Shown here piece after piece: positions 34,953 to 43,239 of a stretch of DNA of 64,000 nucleotides. The notes under the pieces are model-generated. The model saw only the letters and a list, made by a program, of their open reading frames with translations. It was not told the origin of the DNA and ran no database searches. Numbering within the stretch: the stretch's first letter is position 1; the number at the start of each line of letters is the position of its first letter. Both the position numbers and the translations under genes were made by a program. The stretch comes from Halomonas sp. Y3 (lineage in GTDB: Bacteria > Pseudomonadota > Gammaproteobacteria > Pseudomonadales > Halomonadaceae). The stretch is taken from the NCBI RefSeq assembly GCF_024137965.1, contig NZ_CP099975.1:3348001-3412000 (forward strand). The letters run 5' to 3'.

Positions 34953-36462
34953 GGGTCACCTCCTGCTGGCCGCTGGAGTGGCCAAGTCGGGCGTACTGAG
35001 CCAGCTCAGCCGGCGTCGTGTGAGGTCCGGCGGGGGCGTCACCGTCGTGATCCCGGCCTCTCGCCGTGGCGAGTCGGGCCGCCGCCAGCCGTTCCTTGAG
35101 GCCACCGGCGGTGAGGCGCTCCCGGGTGACCCAGTCAGCGATTAGCGCCAGATCCAGCTGAGGCTCGGCCTCCAGCACCTGCCTGGCGCCACGCAGCTGG
35201 TCCTTGTAGTGATGCGGTACGCTATGGCGCAGCTTGTCACAGAGTTGCCGGCCCAGCGACTCGCCGAGGTGGCGGGCGATAGCCTGCTCCAGATCGGTCT
35301 CCTGCTGGCGGAGATCGCGGTAGTGGTTCTCGTTGCGCAGCGTGCGGCCCTTGCCCAGGTGAAGGGCATGGGTGGCGATCTCATCGCCACTCTCCAAGTC
35401 GTGGATCGCCAGGCGGTTTTCCGCTTCCCGGACCCCGACTCGGCCCTGCTGGTAGGGCATCGGCACCGAGTACTTGTTGGCCTTCCAGGCGATCAGCCCG
35501 GTCTTGTCGACTCGGCGCGGGGCCAGGCCGTCGGCATCGCGGCCCACGCAGGCTGGGGTCAGGTAGGGGCGCAGGTGGCGCCGCTCCTCGGCGTCGAAGT
35601 GGGTCCACGGCTGCTGGCCGGTGGTGCCGTGAGTGCGCACGTTGGCGACCTCGTCGAGCCACTGGCGCACGTAAGCGCGCAGGTCGGCCTCGTCGCGGAA
35701 CACCTCGCCATAGAAGGCATCCTGCTTGGCGTACTTCACCCCGGCCTCGACCTTGCCCTTGCTCTCCGGGTCGTAGCCGCAGCAGGCGCGGATCCGGAAG
35801 CCGGCGGTGGTGGCGTACTCATGGAAGCGCTGGTTCACCTCCAGCTCGCGGAACTGCTCGCTGATCACCACCATCTTGGTCTGGTCGTAGACGCACTCCT
35901 CCGGCAGGCCGCCGAAGTAGCGGAAGGCCTCGTCGTGCAGACGGATGAAAGTGACGGTATCGAGCGGCGACAGGCTGACGCCGACATAGGTCAGGCGCGA
36001 GTAGGAGAGCACGAACACCACGAAGTACAGGGGGCGCGACTCTCCGCCGATCATCACTTCGCGCAGTTCGCCCGGATCCACCTGGCACTGTACGCCGGGG
36101 ACCATATCGAGCACCGGCTCATAGTAGCGCCGCTGCCGGCTGGCCACCGTGCTTTTTACCTGCTGTACGTAGCGCCGCAGGGTGCGCTCCGAGACCGCCA
36201 GCTCGCCGACCTTCTCGCGCAGCTTGCGGGCCACCTTGACGCTGCTCAGCCGGGGAAAGGTGCGCAGCAGGTAGACGATGTAGTCGCGGTGGGCGTCGAG
36301 CTTCTTCTCGCGCTCGCGGTTCGACTGCGCCGCCTCGATGGTGGCCTCGTCCTGGCGGAGGTACTTGCGGACGGTGTTGCGGGAGATGCCCAGCTCCTGG
36401 CCGATGGCACGGATCGACAGGCCTTGTCCTTCATCGTGTAACGCTTTGATCTTGTGAATCAT
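34939..36462 (-). CDS. istA: IS21 transposase IstA
   Basis: About 507 residues from MIHKIKALHDEGQG. N-terminal HTH (LSIRAIGQELGISRNTVRKYL), then an rve core with CQVDPGELREVM (first Asp), PEECVYDQTKMVV (second Asp) and GKVEAGVKYAKQD (Glu). The C-terminal basic domain follows. An ATG 75 bases upstream is possible but adds residues outside the usual family start. Confidence 0.95.
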   Translation of the reverse strand: MIHKIKALHDEGQGLSIRAIGQELGISRNTVRKYLRQDEATIEAAQSNREREKKLDAHRDYIVYLLRTFPRLSSVKVARKLREKVGELAVSERTLRRYVQQVKSTVASRQRRYYEPVLDMVPGVQCQVDPGELREVMIGGESRPLYFVVFVLSYSRLTYVGVSLSPLDTVTFIRLHDEAFRYFGGLPEECVYDQTKMVVISEQFRELEVNQRFHEYATTAGFRIRACCGYDPESKGKVEAGVKYAKQDAFYGEVFRDEADLRAYVRQWLDEVANVRTHGTTGQQPWTHFDAEERRHLRPYLTPACVGRDADGLAPRRVDKTGLIAWKANKYSVPMPYQQGRVGVREAENRLAIHDLESGDEIATHALHLGKGRTLRNENHYRDLRQQETDLEQAIARHLGESLGRQLCDKLRHSVPHHYKDQLRGARQVLEAEPQLDLALIADWVTRERLTAGGLKERLAAARLATARGRDHDGDAPAGPHTTPAELAQYARLGHSSGQQEVTHGAA

Positions 36463-36998
36463 TCCCCAGTCCTTCACATCTCCGTCCCGACCCTTGGCTG
36501 AGCCGACACGGTAGGTGGATGGTGGCAGCGCTGCCACCTCGGGGGTGGGTCAAAAGCGTTGGCCGGTACTGGGTCAATTTACTTGGCCATTAACAACATT
36601 GCTGTGTCATCAAAAGCGTTCCTGACTAATCCGGAAAAATCGGAAGTAGTGCGGCAAATATACGGTATGTTGCTCAAACATGGATATCAGCCCAAGCGGG
36701 CCAAACATGAGATTTCTACATCCGGCACTCGAATGGAAGTCACAAAGCTTTCCATCAACGCCAAGCCTGGTCTGGGGAAAGCCGTATACCGCAAAACTCG
36801 TGCTGCCGTACATGACATAGAGCAGCGCATAGAGAATGGAGAGGTGCTTTCGTTTGAACGAGGCCCCTATGCTCAAGCGATGGGGCGGGTGTTGCATCTG
36901 GAGCGGTTTCATCCAGGTAAGGCGGCCCCGCTGAAAAAGCGCCTGCTTGCGTTAAAGGAAGGCCAGTAGCCACGCCCACAGGGCAACATAGAGACAAC

Positions 36999-37361
36999 AT
37001 GAAAAGAGACTGGGATATTATCCGTGACGTCTTGATCGAAGTCGAAGCGCTGGACAGCGCTCAGTTTCAGAGCATTGAGTACGGTCCAGCCAACGAGAGC
37101 GACGAGCCTGAGAAAGATGCGCATGGCATTCTTCTATGGAAGGCTGGATTTATTGAAGGCAGTGATGCAAGTGATATGGATGGCGATGCCATCCACGCAC
37201 AAGGGTTAACGTGGGCTGGTCATGACCTGTTGGACACGATTCGAAGCAAAGCCGTATGGGAGCGTATCAAGGCCACGGCGAAGGACAAAGGAATTGAATT
37301 GACATTCGACTCGGTTAAGGCGTTGGGTAAAGCTGCACTGGCTGCAATCATCGGCAGCTAA
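36999..37361 (+). CDS. DUF2513 domain protein
   Basis: 120 residues starting MKRDWDIIRDVLIEVEAL. The tail GLTWAGHDLLDTIRSKAVWERIK, then GIELTFDSVKALGKAALAAIIG, is the DUF2513 signature. These proteins occur in prophages and defence loci with unknown function and resemble winged-helix regulators at the C-terminus. It begins 29 bases after the RT stop in the same direction, so it may be the accessory or effector of the RT system. Confidence 0.8.
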   Translation: MKRDWDIIRDVLIEVEALDSAQFQSIEYGPANESDEPEKDAHGILLWKAGFIEGSDASDMDGDAIHAQGLTWAGHDLLDTIRSKAVWERIKATAKDKGIELTFDSVKALGKAALAAIIGS

Positions 37362-37389
37362 CTCAGGTAGTCACGACCGAGGGCGCAGC

Positions 37390-37409
37390 AAAAAAGGGGC
37401 CTAAGCCCC
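37390..37409 (-). terminator. Rho-independent terminator of radC
   Basis: On the minus strand GGGGCTTAGGCCCC followed by six T residues, starting 5 bases after the radC stop. It also separates radC from the convergent DUF2513 gene. Confidence 0.85.
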
Positions 37410-37414
37410 CCGGG

Positions 37415-37924
37415 TCAAATCAGGCCACGTTCGGCAAAGGAAGTGGTGTCGCTACCGGCGACAACAACATGATCCAGCGTGCGCACATCCACCAGCGCCA
37501 GAGCATCCTTGAGTCGATTGGTGATGGCTTCATCGGCACGGCTCGGCTCAGGATTGCCGCTGGGATGGTTGTGCGAGAAGATCACCGCCGCCGCATTGAG
37601 CCGCAGCGCCTCCTTGACCACTTCTCGCGGATACACTGAAGCACTGTCGATGGTACCCCGGAACATCTCGGCGTACTCGAGCAGGCGATGCTGCGAATCG
37701 AGGAACAGCACCGCGAAGACTTCGTGCTCGAAGCCAGCCAGCTTGGCGCACAGGTACTCTTTGACGATAGTCGGTGAGGTGAAGGACATGCCCCGCTGCA
37801 TTTTCTGGTCGATGACCTGGCGCGCGGCATCAAGAATTTGCTCCACCGACGCCGGCAGGTAACGCCCCTGAGCGTCACGCACCAGCAGAGAGGAATCGAG
37901 CGAGGAAAAAGACAATTGCATCAT
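37415..37924 (-). CDS. radC: RadC-family JAMM-domain protein of the ICE
   Basis: 169 residues. The JAMM metalloprotease-like motif is HNHPSGNPEPSRAD, followed by VDVRTLDHVVVAG and SFAERGLI. ICE-encoded RadC copies are short and lack the N-terminal helix-hairpin-helix; despite the name, no DNA repair role is established. The gene sits behind copy 2 of the conserved leader. MQ at 37921 is an alternative start. Confidence 0.92.
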   Translation of the reverse strand: MMQLSFSSLDSSLLVRDAQGRYLPASVEQILDAARQVIDQKMQRGMSFTSPTIVKEYLCAKLAGFEHEVFAVLFLDSQHRLLEYAEMFRGTIDSASVYPREVVKEALRLNAAAVIFSHNHPSGNPEPSRADEAITNRLKDALALVDVRTLDHVVVAGSDTTSFAERGLI

Positions 37925-38090
37925 GATCGTGCTCCGGTTACTCGGGCGGAATTGCCCGGAACCGTGGCCAGCACGGCGCAGCGCAAGCTGTCACAGGGTC
38001 ATGGACGGCTGTGGCCGCAAGCGTGCAAGGCACGCGCAGCCCTTGACGGCGAGAACGCCGTGATACGGTGAAGGGAACAGCAAGACCGCC
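37921..38090 (-). repeat. Conserved leader repeat, copy 2 (before radC)
   Basis: The second copy of the 170-base leader described for 32195-32366, in the same orientation relative to its gene. Identical blocks include TTACTCGGGCGGAATTGCCC and GGCGAGAACGCCGTGATACG. Its start overlaps the first codons of radC. From 38091 to 38535 no gene is supported; this 445-base stretch carries weaker similarity to the bases beyond copy 1 and must contain the promoter of the TIR operon. Confidence 0.8.
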
Positions 38091-38535
38091 CTCCCCACAC
38101 CCACGGCCCCGTCTTTGGCATGCGGAGCGCGCAGGCCCACTAGGGCCGGAGGCGTCAGCGATGGAAGCCGAAGGGCGAGACGCCAACGGCGGCTCGATGC
38201 AAAGCACGACAGCGCGACCGGCCATGACTGCCTGGCCGGGGATGCCCCGATCAGCTATCTTTAAACCTGATTGTGGTCAGTGCCGTGCATCGGCCTGAAG
38301 GACGGCAGCATCCAGGAATCTAAAGACTGAAATGGCAGGCCGACCCACAGCGGTGATTGCAGAACCGACGGTGAATTGCTGGCAGGAGCGCTCTTCCGCA
38401 AGATCGTCTGTCGGGAAATACAAACAAGGCTGTAACGATTTAAAATAATGGGGTTGCTGCCGATATACTGCTTCTTCGTTCAGACAGGCTCGCACTTCGA
38501 CAACCACGGTTGCTGCTGAAATCACAAGGAAGAAC

Positions 38536-39678
38536 ATGACCGCCCTCTATCAACTTGCAGTACTTGGTTCGCCAACCGATACCCAGCTTTCTGAGCTTGA
38601 AGAAATCGTCGAAACTGCCGTAGGCATGTTCAACTTGCGACTAGGGCATGAAGTTGGATGGGAGGTGCGCCCGGAAGAGTTTAACCCCGACCAACAGCGC
38701 TCATCCGCTGCGGTGTTTTTCGGGGGCGAGAATCCCCCCCTCGCCAACGTGGCGAAGTTGCTGGAGCGAGGCATCCCGTTACTGCCGATAGCATCCGACG
38801 TCAATCGAATTGACGCAGAGATTCCTGAATTACTGCGACCTCTCAACTGCTTAGCCTATGCCGCCAACGGGCCACAGCGTGTCGCGACCGCTTTACTTGA
38901 GTGTGTAGGGTTATTACCTCGCCAGCGCCGAGTATTTGTAAGCTACCGCCGAGGCGAAGCCCGTGAGGCAGCCTTGCAACTCTTCGATGCCTTATCCGCT
39001 CGACTATTCGATGTGTTTCTCGATACGCATGGGATTCCACCCGCGGAAGATTTTCAGACAATGCTCTGGCATCGCCTTTGCGATTCCGACGTTCTTGTGA
39101 TGCTTGACACGCCAGCTTACTTTGAAAGCCGCTGGACAAGCGCAGAGTTCGGACGTGCTCTGGCGAAGGGCATCAGCGTCTTGAGGGTCGGCTGGCCAGA
39201 CGCCACGCCTTCTGCTCGCACGGCAACAGCCAGCCGGGCAGAACTGTTGCCCGAGGAAGTCGATCCGGCCACGGGGCGCCTCGCAGATGGTGCAGTGGAC
39301 CGCATCTGCCTGCAGCTTGAGGAAGTTCGCAGCCAGAGCCATGCAGTTCGTTCTGTCAATCTGGTAAGCAACTTGCGCAACGCTATTCAAACGATCGGCG
39401 GCCAAATCGTCGGAGTAGGCGCCAATAAGGCAGTTTATGTCCAGCTACCCGATGGACGGAGTGTGGTCGTCTATCCAACGGTCGGTGTTCCCACATCGAC
39501 AACCCTGCATGACGCATCCACCAATTCGCCGGATCAATCGGTTGCCGTCGTTTATGATCATGTTGGCTTGCATCCCCGATGGCTGGGGCATTTGGATTGG
39601 CTGGGCCAGCATATCCACTCTGCGCGATGGGTCAAAGCCAGCGAGGCTGGCTGGCAATTTGCGGACTGGGAGGCCTGA
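38536..39678 (+). CDS. TIR-domain protein with N-terminal nucleotide-binding-like domain
   Basis: 380 residues. Residues 1-125 start LYQLAVLGSPTDTQ and may be a small alpha/beta ligand domain. Residues about 130-245 are TIR: RVFVSYRRGEAREAALQLF, DVFLDTHGIPPAEDF and the WxxxE active-site region SRWTSAEFGRAL. Residues 245-380 include DRICLQLEEVRSQ and a C-terminal domain ending GWQFADWEA, not recognised. TIR domains cleave NAD+ or make cyclic ADP-ribose-like signals. It is first in a TIR, SLOG, TIR operon; 3 bases separate it from the next gene. Confidence 0.83.
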   Translation: MTALYQLAVLGSPTDTQLSELEEIVETAVGMFNLRLGHEVGWEVRPEEFNPDQQRSSAAVFFGGENPPLANVAKLLERGIPLLPIASDVNRIDAEIPELLRPLNCLAYAANGPQRVATALLECVGLLPRQRRVFVSYRRGEAREAALQLFDALSARLFDVFLDTHGIPPAEDFQTMLWHRLCDSDVLVMLDTPAYFESRWTSAEFGRALAKGISVLRVGWPDATPSARTATASRAELLPEEVDPATGRLADGAVDRICLQLEEVRSQSHAVRSVNLVSNLRNAIQTIGGQIVGVGANKAVYVQLPDGRSVVVYPTVGVPTSTTLHDASTNSPDQSVAVVYDHVGLHPRWLGHLDWLGQHIHSARWVKASEAGWQFADWEA

Positions 39679-39681
39679 ATC

Positions 39682-40269
39682 GTGAGCGCAATCTTCCTTT
39701 CAGCCAGTGTCCCGCTAGTGGGCCGCGGCTCGTATCACGAGACTGCCAATCCATTCCTCATTCAGTGCGCTGTGAGGGAGTTGGTCATCGCCGTCATCCG
39801 TCAGCACAAGATCGTGTGGGGAGGCCATCCCGCTATCACTCCCATGATCTGGAGCATTTGTGAGGATTTGGGTGTCGATTATTCTCGGGCCGTGGTTCTG
39901 TATCAGAGCAGGTTCTTCGAGGATCGTTACCCGGATGAAAACGAACACTTTCACAATGTTGTCTTCACCGACGCAGTTCCCGATGACAGAGATGCGAGCC
40001 TGCTATTAATGCGGGAAAGAATGCTGTCGCGCGATGATCTCGTTGCCGCTGTTTTCATCGGTGGCATGGAAGGAGTGGAAGCCGAGCATGAACTCTTCAG
40101 ACAATTCCATCCGGCCGCCAAGGTTCTGCCCGTACCGTCGCCAGGTGGGGCGGCTTTGAACCTAGCTAAGGACAAAGGCTATTTCACCGATGCAGATCTT
40201 GGCGATGTGGACTTTGCGCAACTTTTTCACACACACCTCGAATTAAACATTCATGGTGCAGCGGGCTGA
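39682..40269 (+). CDS. SLOG-domain protein (nucleotide or ADPR-ligand sensor)
   Basis: 195 residues from GTG at 39682. IFLSASVPLVGRGSYHETA, HKIVWGGHPAITPMIWSI and the C-terminal VAAVFIGGMEGVEAEHELF followed by PVPSPGGAA match SLOG Rossmann proteins of conflict systems (SLOG cluster-3 type), with the GGHPAITP and glycine-rich loops forming the ligand pocket. SLOG domains bind TIR-made cyclic nucleotides in Thoeris ThsA. Here it is a separate protein between two TIR proteins. Confidence 0.78.
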   Translation: MSAIFLSASVPLVGRGSYHETANPFLIQCAVRELVIAVIRQHKIVWGGHPAITPMIWSICEDLGVDYSRAVVLYQSRFFEDRYPDENEHFHNVVFTDAVPDDRDASLLLMRERMLSRDDLVAAVFIGGMEGVEAEHELFRQFHPAAKVLPVPSPGGAALNLAKDKGYFTDADLGDVDFAQLFHTHLELNIHGAAG

Positions 40270-40311
40270 TTCTCCTCTGCCGATTCTTACTAGCCAACAA
40301 AAGGATTCGCC

Positions 40312-40797
40312 ATGCCACGGAAAGTCTTCTATAGCTTTCACTATCAACGCGATAGTTGGCGCGCCTCCAAGATACGGAATATTGGTGTTGTGGAGGGCAA
40401 CCAGCCAGCAAGCGATAACAAATGGGAAGAGGTAAAGCGAGGCGGCGAGGCCGCAATCAAGCGCTGGATTGACGATCAACTGCACGGGCGGACATGCACA
40501 ATTGTTCTTATCGGAGCCGAAACGGCGAATCGCCCCTGGATTCGATATGAGATTGAGCAGTCATGGAATAGTGGCAAGGGGCTCTTGGGGATACGAGTCC
40601 ATAAGTTGCTGGACCACAACCAACAACCATCAGTTACCGGGGCCAATCCGTTTGACGCATTTACCTTGAACGACGGTAGAAAGCTATCCACCGTCGTCCG
40701 CATGTACGATCCACCGGGGACCACGAGCAGCGCGGCCTATAACCACATCAGTGACAACCTGTCGGTCTGGATTGAAGCGGCGATCGCTGCTCGATAA
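40312..40797 (+). CDS. ThsB-like TIR protein (DUF1863/MTH538 type)
   Basis: 161 residues. The RKVFYSFHYQRDSWRASKIRN start, the insertion KRWIDDQLHGRTCTIVLIGAE and RPWIRYEIEQSWNSGKGLLG with W-x3-E identify the MTH538 TIR-like domain found in ThsB. Such proteins detect infection and synthesise a cyclic ADP-ribose isomer. It is last in the three-gene operon, with 16 bases before the end of the convergent UDG-like gene. Confidence 0.85.
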   Translation: MPRKVFYSFHYQRDSWRASKIRNIGVVEGNQPASDNKWEEVKRGGEAAIKRWIDDQLHGRTCTIVLIGAETANRPWIRYEIEQSWNSGKGLLGIRVHKLLDHNQQPSVTGANPFDAFTLNDGRKLSTVVRMYDPPGTTSSAAYNHISDNLSVWIEAAIAAR

Positions 40798-40813
40798 GAA
40801 GCCAAGCCTCTCG

Positions 40814-41476
40814 TCAAAACAACGACCCAGTGCTCATGGGGTGTCCATAGAGCTCTGTGATTTGCTTCTGGAACTGGGTCTGTCCTCCGTAGCTAGGATG
40901 CCTCACGCAAATCACGGGCACGGAATCTATGATGCGATGAGCCGCAGCGGCGGCATCGTTACCGATGGCGACGATACGAGAGGGGCGTAGCAAGACAATA
41001 AGCTGTTGGAGCAATTCTTCGCCGGCTCGCCTCTCGCGCGCGTTGTGCTGCCGGTTGGTGAACGGATCTCCTGATTCATGCGGATGAAGAGGGAAGACAT
41101 TCCAGAGGAAGATGCGGGCATCAATGTGTTCCAGCATGCCCCATATGACCGCGGCGGTTCGTTCGGCTACAGCACTACCTATCGTCGGCCGCTCGGCGAC
41201 CTGATCGAGATTCCAACGCCTAGCGTGCTGGCTTATATGAACGTCGTCGGTCAGGGCTAACCCCGTACGGCGCCCTCCGCGGTATCCGAGGTCTCGTCCG
41301 ATCCATATCGCGTCTACGGGCTCCTCGGTTGCACGACGCAACATAGCGGACAGTGCAGCGGCACGGCGACGTGGTGCATCGCGTCGATCATGGATTTCAC
41401 AACGATCCGAATACGGATTGAAGCAGTTTTCGAACTGTAGCGAAGCAACTGCATCAACGAACGGGTGGATCTTCAT
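40814..41476 (-). CDS. Uracil-DNA glycosylase-superfamily protein
   Basis: 220 residues. DAIWIGRDLGYRGGRRTGLAL followed by TDD corresponds to the UDG motif 1 region (GxxPGxxGCRRTGxPFTDD), and CVRHPSYGGQTQF to the C-terminal HPS/leucine-loop motif. The G-R-D in place of the usual G-x-x-P may alter specificity. It is last in a four-gene operon and overlaps the MazG-like gene by 4 bases. Base excision from modified or damaged phage DNA, or sensing of nucleotide products, are possible roles. Confidence 0.8.
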   Translation of the reverse strand: MKIHPFVDAVASLQFENCFNPYSDRCEIHDRRDAPRRRAAALSAMLRRATEEPVDAIWIGRDLGYRGGRRTGLALTDDVHISQHARRWNLDQVAERPTIGSAVAERTAAVIWGMLEHIDARIFLWNVFPLHPHESGDPFTNRQHNARERRAGEELLQQLIVLLRPSRIVAIGNDAAAAAHRIIDSVPVICVRHPSYGGQTQFQKQITELYGHPMSTGSLF

Positions 41477-42609
41477 TTTTCAGACTCAAGTGGCATGTAT
41501 TTGATGGTGCGTTGTTCTCGGTTTCCAATGATCCAGCCACCTTGATTTGCCTTGAGCTGGCGGAAGACAGCATAGCCGTCAAGGATTGCCTTCTCCCAGA
41601 GCTTTAGCGGGCATTTCTCCACCTCGTAACCACTCACGAACTCGCCAATGGTCTTGAGAATCCCAAGTGAAACTTTTTCCTGGTCCTCGAAGAAATTCAA
41701 TTCTTTGGCTCTGGAGAAAATCCAGGCTGTAAGTCCTTCCTCAACGACGATGGCCCGGCCACTGTCCTGCTCTTCATCGTATTTCGGATTGCTCTTTCGC
41801 TTGTGCTTGATCAGTGCCCGTATCACTGGCGACCAATGCAAGATGGCTACATAGGCGAAATGGAAGACATCATGGAACCGGTAGCCATCGCGGTCGGCGA
41901 TATTGTCGGTCAGAGGGTCTCCAACGAATACACCCTTCCACTGGAGATAACTCTTTCCACTACCTCGTTGATTGACTCGGATTTTGAATTCCCGGGGTAG
42001 CTGTTCCTCAACTCCAAACGTACTGTCGAAATCAAGGCCGGCCAAATCATCCGCCTGCGGCTCCAAGAACGCGCCGCGAGCTTTCCGGAGATTGCCGCGA
42101 GCCACCTCCGAAAACGCAAGTTCGGCCGCGTGGATTGCATCCAGATAGGCCCGTGCGAAAGCAATCAAATCTGCACGTGCAGGCGCGCTTCCCAGCATGG
42201 CCGCCGCTGACTGCCCCAATCGGACTAATGTGGCATCCAACGAAGCAGTCGAGGCGACAGGCACAGCGATATAGGCCAACGCACCTTTAGTAATGTCACT
42301 TGCAGCGCCCACATTCTTGAAGTTCCCATGATTCGCAGCTTCCGCGAAGATCTCTTCAAGAGGAATCTGCAGGCGTCTGCAGATCGCGGCCAAGTACCAG
42401 AGGGTGTCGCCAAACTCTTCTTCTGCTGCCTTTTTGAACCCCGAGTAAGCCGTTCTCTCTCGAACACTTTTCTTGGCCGTAGCCATTATTCCGCCGACTT
42501 CTCCGTATAGACCTTGGAGGACCGGATTGAAGTCATTTGGATTGAGTACGTCTGTGGCTGCTATTTCCGCAGCGTAATCCGAGAGCAAGAGGGAGCCTTC
42601 CTTTTTCAT
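41473..42609 (-). CDS. MazG-like nucleotide pyrophosphohydrolase with C-terminal MazG_C-like domain
   Basis: 378 residues. The N-terminal 100 residues carry the MazG fold: LQGLYGEVGGIMATAKKS and KKAAEEEFGDTLWYLAAICR supply the E/E-E-x-x-D metal site. Residues about 200-378, with DGYRFHDVFHFAYVAILHWS, EDSGRAIVVEEGLTAWI-like acidic segments and LWEKAILDGYAVF, match the C-terminal extension of conflict-associated MazG proteins and are rich in His, Glu and Asp. It probably hydrolyses a modified nucleotide. It starts 3 bases after the Nmad2 gene. Confidence 0.82.
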   Translation of the reverse strand: MKKEGSLLLSDYAAEIAATDVLNPNDFNPVLQGLYGEVGGIMATAKKSVRERTAYSGFKKAAEEEFGDTLWYLAAICRRLQIPLEEIFAEAANHGNFKNVGAASDITKGALAYIAVPVASTASLDATLVRLGQSAAAMLGSAPARADLIAFARAYLDAIHAAELAFSEVARGNLRKARGAFLEPQADDLAGLDFDSTFGVEEQLPREFKIRVNQRGSGKSYLQWKGVFVGDPLTDNIADRDGYRFHDVFHFAYVAILHWSPVIRALIKHKRKSNPKYDEEQDSGRAIVVEEGLTAWIFSRAKELNFFEDQEKVSLGILKTIGEFVSGYEVEKCPLKLWEKAILDGYAVFRQLKANQGGWIIGNREQRTIKYMPLESEK

Positions 42610-42612
42610 CGG

Positions 42613-43239
42613 TCACCTTCGAAGAGTCAGCCATTCGAATGGAGCGCCCTGATAGCCGCTCAGATTAAAGCTGCGAACCCATTGCTCAAGGTTCTCAATC
42701 AGTTGCGCATCGTCAAAAGTGGTTAGGCCTATTCCCGTTTTGCATAGAGGGCGATTTTGCTGGTCTTTCAGTCCCTTGGGAAACTTCGGGCCCTCGCCCC
42801 CGAAATACACGAAGTCATTGCTGATCAGAACCCTATTGACACCTGTATCACGGATGACATGGTCCGGGTTGAGCGTGCCGTTGGGGCGGGAGTGAAATGA
42901 GTCTCGCTGCTGCCAGGCGATTCCAGGCGCAGCCCTGAAATAGATGTTGTCCCCGCAACTTTGCTTCCGACTCCCATTGCGGTACGGCTTCTTGCATTCA
43001 AACCGTGGATCTGCGCCATATTCGTCAAATGTCATCGCCTCGGTGACGCGCATCGCGTACACGAGATGCCCACCACGTCGGACAGTTTTATCATTGCTGC
43101 CACTGCCAACCACCCAATCACCGATGTCAGCGGATCGGCGGATATTGGGTTTGCAAGTCGCAAGCGTGCAGTAGCCATAGAAAGGATTGGGTGCGAAACC
43201 GCTGTCGTATCGCACCACATAGGAGTGAATGCGAGCCAT
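42613..43239 (-). CDS. Nucleotide-modification-associated domain 2 (Nmad2) protein
   Basis: 208 residues from the ATG in a TGATG overlap with the TIR gene. IHSYVVRYDSGFAPNPFYGY, CTLATCKPNIRRSADIGDWV and GSGSNDKTVRRGGHLVYAMR are hallmark Nmad2 blocks. The family was predicted, from neighbourhood analysis of DNA base-hypermodification systems, to act in nucleotide modification or recognition. Several conserved Cys and the CGDNIYF motif lie in the middle. Finding it fused by operon to a TIR protein is notable. Confidence 0.85.
   Translation of the reverse strand: MARIHSYVVRYDSGFAPNPFYGYCTLATCKPNIRRSADIGDWVVGSGSNDKTVRRGGHLVYAMRVTEAMTFDEYGADPRFECKKPYRNGSRKQSCGDNIYFRAAPGIAWQQRDSFHSRPNGTLNPDHVIRDTGVNRVLISNDFVYFGGEGPKFPKGLKDQQNRPLCKTGIGLTTFDDAQLIENLEQWVRSFNLSGYQGAPFEWLTLRR

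Larger units (their letters stand above)
34152..36595 (-). mobile_element. IS21-family insertion sequence (2444 bp)
   Basis: The termini TGTCAATGGCCA and, inverted, TGTTAATGGCCA share further matches down to a TGACCC block. A 5-base duplication ACATT lies at 34147-34151 and 36596-36600. It carries istA and istB overlapping by 14 bases on the minus strand. It interrupts the reverse transcriptase gene. Confidence 0.92.
33567..36969 (+). pseudogene. Retron-like reverse transcriptase, split by IS21
   Basis: The 5' part (33567-34151, 195 codons) contains TKPDGSIRNTYD, the NAALH motif like retron NAxxH, DISGFFPS, QGAITSSFLAN and the active site YVDD. IS21 then interrupts. The 3' part (36601-36969) continues in frame as IAVSSKAFLTN and includes EVTKLSINAKPGLGK, the position of the retron VTG block. 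Removing the IS and one ACATT copy gives a 317-residue protein, the normal retron RT size. The insertion falls one codon after the catalytic YVDD, so the enzyme is presumably dead here. Confidence 0.88.

Noticed and set aside
35209..36441. 410-codon frame antisense to istA
   Set aside because: Antisense to an intact transposase; low-complexity character typical of GC-rich shadows.
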